This document shows positions 7,757 to 15,855 of a stretch of 64,000 nt of DNA, one piece after another (the stretch's first letter is position 1; every line of letters begins with the position of its first letter). The position numbers were made by a program, and so were the translations under genes. This DNA comes from Mycobacterium sp. JS623. Lineage in GTDB: Bacteria > Actinomycetota > Actinomycetes > Mycobacteriales > Mycobacteriaceae. The stretch covers positions 2,170,001 through 2,234,000 of the forward strand of contig NC_019966.1 of the NCBI RefSeq assembly GCF_000328565.1, written 5' to 3'. The notes beneath the pieces were generated by a model, which was not told the DNA's origin, did not search any database, and saw only the letters and a list, made by a program, of their open reading frames with translations.

Positions 7757-8334
7757 ATGACTGACACCGCTGATCTGATGAATGCCATCACGACGATCCA
7801 GACAGTCACCCCGCCGTTCATTCCTGCCGACGACGTCAAGTCGTGCGGCAACGTCGGTCGACACGAATGTTCTTGCGCGACACGCCCGTTCCGCGCGAGC
7901 TGATCGAAGAAGCGCTGGCGTTGGCGATGCGCACGCCGTCGAACTCGGCGCACTGGTGTACCGGTCCATGGGGATCACGCGACACGACAAAGCGGGCCGA
8001 CGACTGGCCCAGCTGCGCAACTGGGAGTTCTTCCGCGCACCTGTCGGCGCCGTGGTGTGCATGCACCGCGATCTCGGGCTGGTCGACAGCCTCGGCGTAG
8101 GCATGTTCCTTCAGACGCTGGTGCTTGGTTTGACCGAGCGCGGCCTCGGCACCCGCGTGCAGGTGTCGATCGCGGCCTACCCCCAAGATCCTGCGGGCCC
8201 AGCTGGGCATCCCGGATGAGCTGACCGTGCTTTGCGGCCTGGCGATCGGATATCCGGATCCCGCCTTCGCAGGTAACAGCCTCATGACCCCGCGAAATCC
8301 GGTCGACAAGAACGCGGTGTTCCTGGATAACTGA
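7757..8334 (+). pseudogene. nitroreductase-family gene, decayed (frameshifts and internal deletion)
   Basis: Clear nitroreductase segments are spread over two frames. One frame from 7843 reads RRSTRMFLRDTPVPRELIEEALALAMRTPSNS, the FMN-phosphate-binding start of the family. The next segment continues in another frame (about 7950-8180) with ELGALVYRSMGITRHDKAG and the family core FLQTLVLGLTERGLGTRVQVS. After a run of five Cs at about 8180-8184 the C-terminus LGIPDELTVLCGLAIGYPDP is back in the first frame, ending at 8334. About 50 residues expected between PSNS and ELGALVY (the region with the NTQPW motif) are missing, so an internal deletion is inferred as well as a +/-1 shift. The ATG at 7757 is only a nominal start. 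No intact product is possible. Confidence 0.82.
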
Positions 8335-8425
8335 CGGTTGGTCGCCTCAAGTCGTCACCTAGCGCTCACGGACACGTCACCGCCGCGATGCCGTCCCGAG
8401 ATGCAGCTGGGCGACCGTGCTGCCT

Positions 8426-9274
8426 ATGAGCACTGCTTCTGTACTCATCGCCGCAGACCCGCCGACCCTCTCATCAGACACCCCCCGCTACACCCTGCTG
8501 TTGTCCACCGACCCTGCGCTCATCGAGGCTGCGCAGCGCCTGCGTCACGACGTGTTCACCTCCGAGCCGGGTTTCGAAGTATCGGGCGCGAGCCCGGGAT
8601 TTGAAGCCGGCCGTGACGCCGACCGGTTCGACGAGCACTGCGACCACCTGATCGTCCGCGAAGACAACACTGGGGAACTTGTCGGCTGCTATCGGATGCT
8701 GCCGCCGCCGGGAGCCATCGCGGCCGGAGGCCTTTACACCGCAACAGAATTCAACGTCGAAGGGCTCGACCCGCTGCGGCCGTCGCTGGTCGAAATGGGC
8801 CGCGCCGTGGTGCGCGAAGACCATCGCAACGGCGGTGTGGTGCTGCTGATGTGGGCAGGCATCCTGGCCTATCTGGACCGCTGCGGCTACGACTACGTCA
8901 CCGGCTGTGTGTCCGTCCCCGTCCACGGTCCCGAGGACGCTGCACCGGGCAGCCAGATCCGGGGCGTGCGCGACTTCGTGCGCCGCAGGCATGCCGCGCC
9001 CGAGCCGTACACGGTGTATCCGTACCGGCCGGTGACGGTCGACGGGCGAGGCCTCGACGACATCGAGCCGCCACGCCGCGTTGGCATGCCGCCGCTGATG
9101 CGCGGCTACCTGCGGCTCGGCGCCCGGGTCTGCGGCGAACCCGCGCATGATCCGGACTTCGGCGTCGGCGATTTCCCGGCCCTACTGGACAAGCGTCAGG
9201 CCGACACCCGCTATCTGCGCAGGCTGCGCTCGGTAGGGGCGGCCGCCGCGATGGCCGACGGGATGTCGTCATGA
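8426..9274 (+). CDS. GNAT acyltransferase, hemolysin/OlsB-like (Rv3027c-like)
   Basis: A 282-residue protein of the GNAT fold related to ornithine acyl-ACP N-acyltransferases and hemolysin-like acyltransferases. The family start is recognisable as ALIEAAQRLRHDVFTSEPGF, followed by the acidic patch RFDEHCDHLIV and VEMGRAVVREDHRNGGVVLLMW, which corresponds to the substrate/CoA region. Start could be GTG 8417 or ATG 8426; the ATG gives the family-like start MSTASVLIA. Its ATGA stop overlaps the start of the adjacent PlsC-type acyltransferase by four bases, so the two are translationally coupled and probably act in sequence, first N-acylating and then O-acylating an amino-lipid, as OlsB and OlsA do. 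That lipid role is inferred from the pairing; substrate is unknown. Confidence 0.8.
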   Translation: MSTASVLIAADPPTLSSDTPRYTLLLSTDPALIEAAQRLRHDVFTSEPGFEVSGASPGFEAGRDADRFDEHCDHLIVREDNTGELVGCYRMLPPPGAIAAGGLYTATEFNVEGLDPLRPSLVEMGRAVVREDHRNGGVVLLMWAGILAYLDRCGYDYVTGCVSVPVHGPEDAAPGSQIRGVRDFVRRRHAAPEPYTVYPYRPVTVDGRGLDDIEPPRRVGMPPLMRGYLRLGARVCGEPAHDPDFGVGDFPALLDKRQADTRYLRRLRSVGAAAAMADGMSS

Positions 9275-10098
9275 CCGTCGAGCATTCCTGGATTCCCCGC
9301 GCGACCTGCGACGCCAGCTGTGTGCACACCGACTCCGCGACCGGTCATTCGGTGGCCGTCGCATGGCGCATTGCTGTGCGGGCGACATTCGCGGTGATAT
9401 TGCTCTTTGCATTGCCACTGCTGGCCGTCCCGATGCCGGGGCGTTCGCACATTCAACGGGGCTACTGCCGGCTGATGCTGCGCTGTCTCGGCGTGCGAAT
9501 CACGGTGTCCGGCGGGCCGATTCGAAACCTGCGCGGGGTGCTGGTGGTCAGTGGCCACGTGTCGTGGGTGGACATCTTCGCAATCGGCGCCGTCATGCCG
9601 GGTTCGTTCGTGGCCCGCGCCGACCTCATCGACTGGCCCGCCCTTGGTGTTCTCGCCCGCATCATGAAGGTCATCCCGATCGACCGGACCAGCTTGCGGC
9701 GTCTGCCCGATGTGGTGAGCACCGTCGCGGGCAGGCTGCGCGCGGGTCACACCGTCGTCGCGTTCCCTGAAGGAACCACGTGGTGCGGGTTGGCCTACGG
9801 CCCGTTCCGGCCAGCGATGTTCCAGGCCGCCGTCGACGCTGGCAGGCCCGTGCAGCCGCTCCGGCTCAGTTATCACCATCGCGACGGCCGACCGTCGACG
9901 TTGGCGGCGTTCGTCGGCGACGACACGCTGTTGACCTCGATCCGCAGGATGGTCGGCAGCCGCCGCACGGTCATTCACGTGCAGGTCGAGTCGCTGCAGC
10001 TGCCGGGGGCATCCCGGCGCGATTTGGCGGCGCGTTGCGAGGCGGCGGTCCGCGGAGATGCGGCACGGCGCGGTCACGGGCACGTCCTGGTGGCCTGA
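9271..10098 (+). CDS. 1-acyl-glycerophosphate-type acyltransferase, PlsC family (Rv3026c-like)
   Basis: A 275-residue membrane-associated lysophospholipid acyltransferase. A hydrophobic segment at about residues 38-55 (TFAVILLFALPLLAVP) anchors it; the catalytic H-x4-D motif is HVSWVD at residues 96-101, and the substrate-binding motif FPEGTT follows near residue 168, with PFRPAMFQAAVDAG downstream. It overlaps the GNAT acyltransferase gene by four bases (ATGA), which suggests the pair modifies the same lipid. Acyl donor and lipid are unknown. Predicted product is 275 residues. Confidence 0.88.
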   Translation: MTVEHSWIPRATCDASCVHTDSATGHSVAVAWRIAVRATFAVILLFALPLLAVPMPGRSHIQRGYCRLMLRCLGVRITVSGGPIRNLRGVLVVSGHVSWVDIFAIGAVMPGSFVARADLIDWPALGVLARIMKVIPIDRTSLRRLPDVVSTVAGRLRAGHTVVAFPEGTTWCGLAYGPFRPAMFQAAVDAGRPVQPLRLSYHHRDGRPSTLAAFVGDDTLLTSIRRMVGSRRTVIHVQVESLQLPGASRRDLAARCEAAVRGDAARRGHGHVLVA

Positions 10099-10145
10099 CC
10101 TCGGATTCGGGTCTGCCATTCCATGGCGGTTAGCATGGAACGGTT

Positions 10146-11345
10146 ATGACCTCGCACAAGACGGTCTACCTCGATCACGCCGCCACCACCCCGATGCATC
10201 CCGCTGCCATCGAGGCGATGACGGCCGTGCTCGCGATCGTCGGCAACGCGTCCTCACTGCACGGCACCGGCCGGGTGGCGCGCCGTCGGATGGAGGAGGC
10301 CCGCGAGTCGCTGGCGCAGTTGCTGGGCGCCCGGCCGTCGGAGGTGATCTTCACCGCGGGCGGCACCGAAAGCGACAACCTCGCCGTCAAGGGCATCTAC
10401 TGGGCCCGGCGCGACGCTGAACCCCAGCGACGCAGGATCATCACCACGCCCGTCGAACACCACGCGGTCCTCGACGCGGTGCAGTGGCTCGCTGAACACG
10501 AAGGCGCCGAGGTCACCTGGCTGCCGGTCGGCGACGACGGCTCCGTCTCACCCGTTGCCCTTCGGGAAGCATTGCAGGCCAACGACGACGTCGCTCTGGT
10601 GTCGATCATGTGGGCCAACAACGAGGTCGGCACCATCATGCCGATCACCGAATTGGCAACCATCGCAGCGGAATTCGATGTACCGATGCACAGCGACGCG
10701 ATTCAGGCCGTCGGCCAGATTCCAGTGGACTTTGCGGCGAGTGGCTTGTCGGCGATGAGCGTCGCGGCCCACAAATTCGGCGGCCCGACCGGCGTCGGCG
10801 CGCTGCTGCTGCGGCGGGACACCAGCTGTGTTCCGTTGTTGCACGGCGGCGGTCAGGAGCGTGATGTGCGTTCCGGCACACCGGATGTCGCCGGGGCGGT
10901 CGCGATGGCCGCCGCCGCGCAGGTGGCGATCGAGGGCCTCGCGACCAACAGCGCGCGCGTGCAACAGTTGCGCGACCGGCTGATCGACGGTGTGCTGTCC
11001 ACGATCGACGATGTGTACCTCAACGGCGCAGCCGGTGATGCGCGGCTGCCCGCCAATACACACTTCACGTTCCGCGGCTGCGAAGGCGATTCGCTGCTGA
11101 TGCTGCTCGATGCCAAGGGCATCGAATGCTCGACGGGTTCGGCATGCACCGCGGGTGTCGCGCAGCCGTCGCACGTGTTGCTCGCGATGGGCGCCGATCC
11201 GGCCAGCGCGCGTGGATCGCTGCGATTGTCGTTGGGCCACACCAGCACCGAGGCCGACGTCGATGCTGCGTTGGCTGTCCTTCCCGCGGCTGTCGATCGT
11301 GCCCGCCAGGCCGCGCTGGCAAGCGCTGGAGCGTCCGAACAATGA
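10146..11345 (+). CDS. iscS: cysteine desulfurase
   Basis: A 399-residue PLP enzyme (Rv3025c) that removes sulfur from cysteine for iron-sulfur clusters and tRNA thiolation. The family start is [19 protein letters not shown]. The PLP lysine is K210 in [10 protein letters not shown] and the persulfide cysteine is C328 in the flexible loop [14 protein letters not shown], the same number as in the E. coli enzyme. A TAGCAT box at 10131-10136 ends nine bases before the ATG and no SD is visible, suggesting a near-leaderless start. The stop overlaps the mnmA start (ATGA), so sulfur is delivered directly to the downstream tRNA 2-thiouridylase. Confidence 0.97.
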   Translation: MTSHKTVYLDHAATTPMHPAAIEAMTAVLAIVGNASSLHGTGRVARRRMEEARESLAQLLGARPSEVIFTAGGTESDNLAVKGIYWARRDAEPQRRRIITTPVEHHAVLDAVQWLAEHEGAEVTWLPVGDDGSVSPVALREALQANDDVALVSIMWANNEVGTIMPITELATIAAEFDVPMHSDAIQAVGQIPVDFAASGLSAMSVAAHKFGGPTGVGALLLRRDTSCVPLLHGGGQERDVRSGTPDVAGAVAMAAAAQVAIEGLATNSARVQQLRDRLIDGVLSTIDDVYLNGAAGDARLPANTHFTFRGCEGDSLLMLLDAKGIECSTGSACTAGVAQPSHVLLAMGADPASARGSLRLSLGHTSTEADVDAALAVLPAAVDRARQAALASAGASEQ

Positions 11346-12409
11346 GCGTGCTCGTCGCGATGAGCGGCGGCGTCGACTCCTCGGTCGCCGCCGCCAGGAT
11401 GGTCGACGCCGGCCATGACGTCGTGGGCGTGCATCTGGCGTTGTCGGCGGCGCCGGGCACACTGCGCACGGGTTCGCGCGGCTGCTGCTCCAAAGAGGAC
11501 GCCGGTGACGCGCGCCGCGTCGCCGATGTACTCGACATCCCGTTCTACGTCTGGGATTTCGCGGACCGCTTTGCCGAAGACGTGATCGACGACTTCGTTG
11601 AGTCGTACGCGCGCGGCGAGACCCCGAACCCCTGTGTGCGGTGCAACGAGCGAATCAAGTTCTCCGCGTTGGCCGCTCGCGCGCTGGCACTGGGTTTCGA
11701 TGCCGTCGCAACGGGTCATTACGCGCGGCTGACCGACGGCCGCCTGCGCCGCGCCGTCGACGCCGACAAGGATCAGTCGTATGTGCTGGGTGTGCTGAAC
11801 GCCGAGCAGCTGCGCCATGCGGTGTTCCCAGTCGGCGACACTCCCAAGCCGCAGATTCGCGAGGAAGCCGCGCGGCGAGGCCTGGCGGTGGCGGAAAAGC
11901 CCGACAGCCATGACATCTGCTTCATCCCCTCGGGGGACACCCGCGCATTCCTCGGCGCCCGCATCGGTGTGCGACGTGGCTCGGTCGTCGACTCGGGTGG
12001 CACCGTGCTCGCCGAACACGAAGGCGTGCACGGCTTTACGATCGGACAGCGCAAGGGTCTCGGCATCGCGGGTCCCGGCCCGGACGGGCAGCCGCGCTAT
12101 GTCACGGGCATCGACGCCGAGACCGGGACCGTCCACGTCGGCGACAAGGCTGATCTAGACGTCTGGACGCTCACGGGCGAGCGGCCGGTGTTCACCTCCG
12201 GTGTTGCGCCGGACGGTCCGGTGGAGTGTGACGTGCAGGTGCGCGCTCATGGCGGCATCGCTGACGGCGTGGCCGAACTGCGCGAGGGGCAGTTGGTGGT
12301 CGATCTGCGCGCCGCACTGCGTGGAGTGGCGCCTGGGCAGACGATGGTGCTCTACCGTCGCGATCCCGACGGCGACGAGGTCATCGGCAGCGCGACGATC
12401 ACGCGCTGA
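11342..12409 (+). CDS. mnmA: tRNA-specific 2-thiouridylase
   Basis: A 355-residue ATP-dependent thiouridylase (TrmU, Rv3024c) that adds sulfur to U34 of Lys, Glu and Gln tRNAs. The pyrophosphatase loop is [12 protein letters not shown] at residues 7-18; the first catalytic cysteine is in NPCVRCN (residues 96-102) and the second in [11 protein letters not shown]. The start ATG at 11342 overlaps the iscS stop; a much longer open frame upstream is iscS shadow and is rejected. A long hairpin follows the stop. Notably, tRNA-Gln and tRNA-Glu, two of its substrates, lie later in the window. Confidence 0.95.
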   Translation: MSVLVAMSGGVDSSVAAARMVDAGHDVVGVHLALSAAPGTLRTGSRGCCSKEDAGDARRVADVLDIPFYVWDFADRFAEDVIDDFVESYARGETPNPCVRCNERIKFSALAARALALGFDAVATGHYARLTDGRLRRAVDADKDQSYVLGVLNAEQLRHAVFPVGDTPKPQIREEAARRGLAVAEKPDSHDICFIPSGDTRAFLGARIGVRRGSVVDSGGTVLAEHEGVHGFTIGQRKGLGIAGPGPDGQPRYVTGIDAETGTVHVGDKADLDVWTLTGERPVFTSGVAPDGPVECDVQVRAHGGIADGVAELREGQLVVDLRAALRGVAPGQTMVLYRRDPDGDEVIGSATITR

Positions 12410-12414
12410 CTCGA

Positions 12415-12471
12415 CGAACGTTCCTTACCGCTCGAAAAATCACCAAAAATTCGAGCGGTGAGGAACGTTCG
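12415..12471. terminator. 22-bp hairpin between convergent mnmA and lpqA
   Basis: The arms 12415-12436 (begins CGAACGTTCCTTACCG) and 12450-12471 pair over 22 positions with one G-T wobble, around a 13-base A-rich loop (12437-12449). It starts six bases after the mnmA stop and ends 17 bases before the lpqA stop, so it would end transcripts from both strands. There is no U-tract, as is usual for mycobacterial terminators. Confidence 0.8.
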
Positions 12472-12487
12472 CGGACGAGGTGGCGAC

Positions 12488-13132
12488 CTAGCCCGGCACC
12501 TTGGCCAGGATGTTCGTCATTACGATGTCGGGCACCGAAGCCGGGAACGCGCACGCCGTGACCTCGACCAGGACGACGTTCTTCACGCGGTAGTCGCGGC
12601 CACAGCCATTACCCGGGCGCATCTGCAGCGAATCCACCGTCGAACTCCAGTCGCCGACGAACATGGGACCCAACGGCGTCGAGGCGCAGCCGTCGACAAG
12701 TGCAACCAAGCCATCGAAAACGCGCCGGGCGGTCGCGGGATCCCGATAGGCCGCCGCGCCCTCGGAGATCAGCCCGCCGCGGGGCGGATTCTGAAACGTC
12801 GTCTTGTGGAACTCCTCGATATCGGATCCGAACGTCTGCGTCTCTTCGAAGACCCATTGGCATTGCGGCGGAGCGGTTTTCGCGAGCTGATCGATGTCGA
12901 CGGGCATCTTGCCGTCCATGCTCGGGATGATCGTCAGGTCATCGCCGGCCCCGGTGATCGCCCGCATCTGCGACTGGTCCAGCATCAGCGTCTCGACGTC
13001 GACCGGCGACAGGGACTCGTCGTCGATACCGGGAGCCGCCGGCAGCGCACGGCCGCCCACCGTCAGCGCGCAACCGGCCGCCAGCACCACCGCGGCGCAA
13101 CAGACCACCAACGGTCTGGCCGATACGGGCAT
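12488..13132 (-). CDS. lpqA: lipoprotein with PknH-like sensor domain (LpqA)
   Basis: A 214-residue exported lipoprotein. The signal peptide ends in the lipobox LAAGC with the lipidated cysteine at residue 21. The mature part (about 40-214) matches the PknH-type extracellular sensor domain found in many mycobacterial lipoproteins, with the paired cysteines in PQCQWVFEETQ, LVDGCAS, NGCGRDY and VTACAFP expected to form disulfides. Its place beside the MetE-like gene matches lpqA (Rv3016) in M. tuberculosis. Function in the family is unknown; a ligand- or cell-wall-sensing role is inferred from the domain. It is convergent with mnmA and divergent from the MetE-like gene, from which it is separated by 36 bases. 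Confidence 0.85.
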   Translation of the reverse strand: MPVSARPLVVCCAAVVLAAGCALTVGGRALPAAPGIDDESLSPVDVETLMLDQSQMRAITGAGDDLTIIPSMDGKMPVDIDQLAKTAPPQCQWVFEETQTFGSDIEEFHKTTFQNPPRGGLISEGAAAYRDPATARRVFDGLVALVDGCASTPLGPMFVGDWSSTVDSLQMRPGNGCGRDYRVKNVVLVEVTACAFPASVPDIVMTNILAKVPG

Positions 13133-13168
13133 GCCGTCAGGCTAGCCGCATCGAATACTGTGCAACGA

Positions 13169-14179
13169 GTGAGTGTTTTCGCCGCAGCGACCGGCATCGG
13201 GTCGTGGCCGGGCTCCTCGCCGCGCGAAGCGGCCGAGATCGTCATCGGCGAACTGCATACGCTGCCCCATCTGGTCGAACTGCCTGCCCGAGGCGTCGGC
13301 GCCGACATGATCGGGAGGGCGGGTGCGCTGCTGGTCGACATCGGCATCGACACGGTGCCCCGCGGGTATCGCGTCGCGAACGGCCGCAGCTCTGCCGTAC
13401 GCCGGGCGGCCAGCCTTCTTGACGAGGACATCGACGCGCTCGAAGAGGCGTGGGAGAAGGCAGGCCTGCGCGGCGGGTCGCGCAGCGTGAAGGTGCAGGC
13501 ACCGGGCCCCATCACGCTCGCCGCTCAGCTCGAGCTACCCGGTGGCCATCGCGCGATCACCGACGCGGGTGCGCTACGTGACCTGACCGGATCGCTTGCC
13601 GAGGGAATGGCCGTGCACCGCGCGCAGCTCGAGCGGCGCCTCGAAACTCCGGTGGTGGTGCAATTCGACGAGCCGTCGCTGCCCGCCGCGTTGGCGGGCA
13701 GGCTGACCGGGGTGACAAGCCTGTCGCCGGTGCACCCGGTCGACGAGTCAGTGGCGATGGGCCTACTCGACGACTGCGTTGCCGTCGTCGGTGGTGAGGT
13801 AATTCTGCACAGTTGTGCACCCGGCCTGCCATGGAAGGCATTGCAGCGCAGCGCCATTCATGCGCTGTCGGTTCACGCCGGCACGCTGACACCCGCAGAC
13901 CTGGACGGGGTTGGGGACTTCGTGGACTCCGGCCGCACGGTCATGCTGGGCGTCGTCGCAACGACGGCGCCCACGACACGGCCATCGGCGGAAGAGGTCG
14001 CCAACGCCGCGGTCGACATCACCGATCGCCTCGGATTCGCGCGCTCGGTGCTGCGTGAGCGCATCGGCATCACGCCCGCGTGCGGATTGGCAGGTGCCAC
14101 ACCGCAGTGGGCGCGCACCGCCGTCGAGTTGGCGCAGAAGGCCGCCGACGCGTTCGCCGAGGATCCGGACGCGATCTGA
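13169..14179 (+). CDS. MetE C-terminal-like protein (Rv3015c-like)
   Basis: A 336-residue protein of the cobalamin-independent methionine synthase C-terminal (UROD/MetE-like) fold. It begins VSVFAAATGIGSWPGSSPREAA, contains FDEPSLPAALAG and ends with HSCAP-like and ITPACGLAGATPQW elements that in MetE coordinate zinc and homocysteine. It is far too short for MetE and lacks the N-terminal half, so it is a stand-alone methyltransferase-like protein of unproven reaction. The GTG at 13169 is used because TACTGT at 13156-13161 would start transcription right at it (leaderless) and the length equals M. tuberculosis Rv3015c. A longer frame opening upstream is antisense to lpqA and is rejected. Confidence 0.85.
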   Translation: MSVFAAATGIGSWPGSSPREAAEIVIGELHTLPHLVELPARGVGADMIGRAGALLVDIGIDTVPRGYRVANGRSSAVRRAASLLDEDIDALEEAWEKAGLRGGSRSVKVQAPGPITLAAQLELPGGHRAITDAGALRDLTGSLAEGMAVHRAQLERRLETPVVVQFDEPSLPAALAGRLTGVTSLSPVHPVDESVAMGLLDDCVAVVGGEVILHSCAPGLPWKALQRSAIHALSVHAGTLTPADLDGVGDFVDSGRTVMLGVVATTAPTTRPSAEEVANAAVDITDRLGFARSVLRERIGITPACGLAGATPQWARTAVELAQKAADAFAEDPDAI

Positions 14180-14184
14180 TAAAA

Positions 14185-14200
14185 GCAACCAAAAGGTTGC
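14185..14200. promoter_or_regulatory. palindromic operator 1 of the SRPBCC-ArsR operon
   Basis: GCAACC-AAAA-GGTTGC, a perfect 6-4-6 inverted repeat, located just after the MetE-like gene and 64 bases before the SRPBCC start. It is the same sequence arms as operator 2. The locus encodes an ArsR repressor two genes downstream, making autoregulation through these sites likely. Confidence 0.75.
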
Positions 14201-14230
14201 GCTTTAATCCGGAGGCCGATACGGTGATAG

Positions 14231-14246
14231 GCAACCAGGAGGTTGC
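14231..14246. promoter_or_regulatory. palindromic operator 2, overlapping the Shine-Dalgarno
   Basis: GCAACC-AGGA-GGTTGC, with the same arms as the copy at 14185-14200 and 46 bases further on (about 4.4 helical turns). Its centre contains AGGAGG (14237-14242), the ribosome binding site of the SRPBCC gene, so a protein or RNA hairpin here could affect both transcription and translation. Confidence 0.75.
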
Positions 14247-14248
14247 AC

Positions 14249-14743
14249 ATGAGTATGGATCGAATCGAAAAGGAAGTTGTTCTACGGGCACCGCTTGCCA
14301 GGGTGTGGCAGGCGATCAGCAACGCTGACGAGTTTGGCCGGTGGTTCGGAGTCCGGTTCGACGGCCCGTTCGTTGAAGGCGCGTCCCTGACAGGGGTGAT
14401 CACACCGACGACGGTCGACGACGAGGTGGCCCGCATGCAGGAACCGCACGCGGGCAAGTCCGACACCTGGCAGATCGTCGCTATCGAGCCGCAACGCCGA
14501 TTGGCCTTCCGGTGGCATCCCTACGGAGTGGAGACCGGCGTCGACTACTCGCAGGAGCCGACCACGCTGGTCGAGTTCACCCTCACCGAGACTGATGAGG
14601 GCGTATTGCTGCGCATCGTCGAATCAGGCTTCGACAAGATTCCGGAAGAGCGTCGGGCATCGGCCTTCGAGGCCAACAGCCAGGGTTGGGCCAAGCAGAC
14701 CGAGCTAGTGAGTAAGTATTTGGCCCTCAGCGAGAAGGTGTGA
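14249..14743 (+). CDS. SRPBCC (AHSA1-like) ligand-binding protein
   Basis: A 164-residue START/Bet v 1-fold protein, here the activator of Hsp90 ATPase homolog 1-like (AHSA1) type. Family features are the N-terminal strand IEKEVVLRAPLARVWQAISNADEFGRWFG, the middle GKSDTWQIVAIEPQRRLAFRWHPYG and the C-terminal helix PEERRASAFEANSQGWAKQTELV. Such proteins bind hydrophobic ligands in a cavity; the ligand here is unknown. A TTG at 14243 would add two residues, but the ATG at 14249 is chosen because AGGAGG lies six bases before it. Its stop overlaps the start of an ArsR repressor (GTGA), the common ArsR-SRPBCC pair, and the two palindromes upstream are its likely operators. Confidence 0.9.
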   Translation: MSMDRIEKEVVLRAPLARVWQAISNADEFGRWFGVRFDGPFVEGASLTGVITPTTVDDEVARMQEPHAGKSDTWQIVAIEPQRRLAFRWHPYGVETGVDYSQEPTTLVEFTLTETDEGVLLRIVESGFDKIPEERRASAFEANSQGWAKQTELVSKYLALSEKV

Positions 14744-15072
14744 GCAAGCCCGCGGCCGTCGTCGCCAAGGCGCCGCTTTTCGACGCGCTCGGCGATCCGA
14801 ATCGTCTGCGTATCGTCACGCGTCTGTGCGACGGCGGGCCGTGTTCGACGTCGCAAGTCACCCAGGTGGTGTCGGTCAGCAGGCAAGCGGCGACCAAGCA
14901 TCTGCTGTTGCTGGAGGCGGTGGGCCTGGTGAGCAGCGAACGCAATGGCAGGGAACGCATCTGGCGCATCGAGCCCAAACCGCTCAGCGATGCCAGTGAC
15001 TTCCTCACAGCACTATCCAAGCGCTGGGACAACGCCATCGACCGATTGCGTGCATACGTCGAGGACGAATAG
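14740..15072 (+). CDS. ArsR/SmtB-family transcriptional regulator
   Basis: A 110-residue winged-helix dimeric repressor. The helix-turn-helix is in LGDPNRLRIVTRLCDGGPC and the recognition helix in TQVVSVSRQAATKHLLLLEAVGLV. It has two cysteines near CDGGPC but no DXHXC-type metal site, so metal sensing is doubtful; the partner SRPBCC protein suggests a different signal. The GTG start overlaps the SRPBCC stop, so the two are coupled. Twin GCAACC-N4-GGTTGC palindromes upstream of the operon are the probable binding sites. Confidence 0.92.
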   Translation: MSKPAAVVAKAPLFDALGDPNRLRIVTRLCDGGPCSTSQVTQVVSVSRQAATKHLLLLEAVGLVSSERNGRERIWRIEPKPLSDASDFLTALSKRWDNAIDRLRAYVEDE

Positions 15073-15186
15073 CACGGCTAACGTAAATTTGCATGCATCC
15101 GATGAAGCTATGGCTCGCGGGGCATACGCGTGCAAGAATGCAATCCGCCGTCTCTGCAAATCTTTGCCCCTCGCAGGAGAGGAACC

Positions 15187-15855
15187 GTGGCCCAACCGAG
15201 CCTCCGCCTCGCGGCGGGTGTAGGTGTGGTGGCTGCGTGTCTTCTGGTAGGTGGCCCCGCCGCTGCCGTGGCGATCGCCGACCCAGGCGGCGGGCACTCG
15301 GGCCACTCCGGCAGTGGCAAAGGCTCCGACAGCGGCAAAGGCTCCGACAGCGGCGGAGGTTCGCGCGGCGGCTCGGATTACAGCGACGACAACATCAACG
15401 ACAACAGCCGCAGTGGCACGAACTCTGCGATCGACAGCCGTCCGTCAACCCGCGTCGGGTCGGGGCGCGAATCAGGTACGTCCGAAGAACGGCCGAGCTC
15501 CGACTACAGCCCCGACCCACCGCAGTTCAAGAAGCCGAAAGTGACGTTCGGCGACGGCAGGGCGCCGGGAATCCAGGACCATGATCCTGAACCACGGTGG
15601 GGCTGGAATGCGCCGGCGCCGCCACCGCCACCGCCGCCCCCGCAGATCATCACCGTGCCGCTGGATTCGCCGACGGTAAGTCCCGTCGGGACTCACCCCG
15701 GAGTCGTCCAACAGTTGGTCGCTCCGACGGCTGGCGTGGCAGACCCGCTGTGGGGCGTCGCCGGACTGCTGCTGATACCCGCGGCCGGCGCCGTCCTCGG
15801 CTATCGGCAGGCGCGTGGCGCCCACGCGGCCGCGGAACTAGGTCGTCACCCGTAG
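15187..15855 (+). CDS. secreted Ser/Gly- and Pro-rich protein with C-terminal membrane anchor
   Basis: A 222-residue protein of unknown function. It has an N-terminal signal peptide (residues about 1-30, VGVVAACLLVGGPAAAVAIA, probable cleavage before DP), a low-complexity Gly/Ser/Asp region with the tandem unit GKGSDS twice (15316-15351), a Pro-rich segment with eight consecutive prolines near residue 155, and a C-terminal hydrophobic helix (LWGVAGLLLIPAAGAVLGY) followed by a short basic tail. This suggests a surface protein held in the membrane and reaching through the cell wall. GTG at 15187 is chosen because GGAGAGGAACC precedes it. The 3' end overlaps the end of the convergent ligase gene by 18 bases. 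Confidence 0.75.
   Translation: MAQPSLRLAAGVGVVAACLLVGGPAAAVAIADPGGGHSGHSGSGKGSDSGKGSDSGGGSRGGSDYSDDNINDNSRSGTNSAIDSRPSTRVGSGRESGTSEERPSSDYSPDPPQFKKPKVTFGDGRAPGIQDHDPEPRWGWNAPAPPPPPPPPQIITVPLDSPTVSPVGTHPGVVQQLVAPTAGVADPLWGVAGLLLIPAAGAVLGYRQARGAHAAAELGRHP

Noticed and set aside
7757..8334. Sequencing error explaining the split nitroreductase
   Set aside because: One C-run shift could be an error, but an internal deletion and a second frame change cannot be explained by one base; decay is more likely, although reads were not available.
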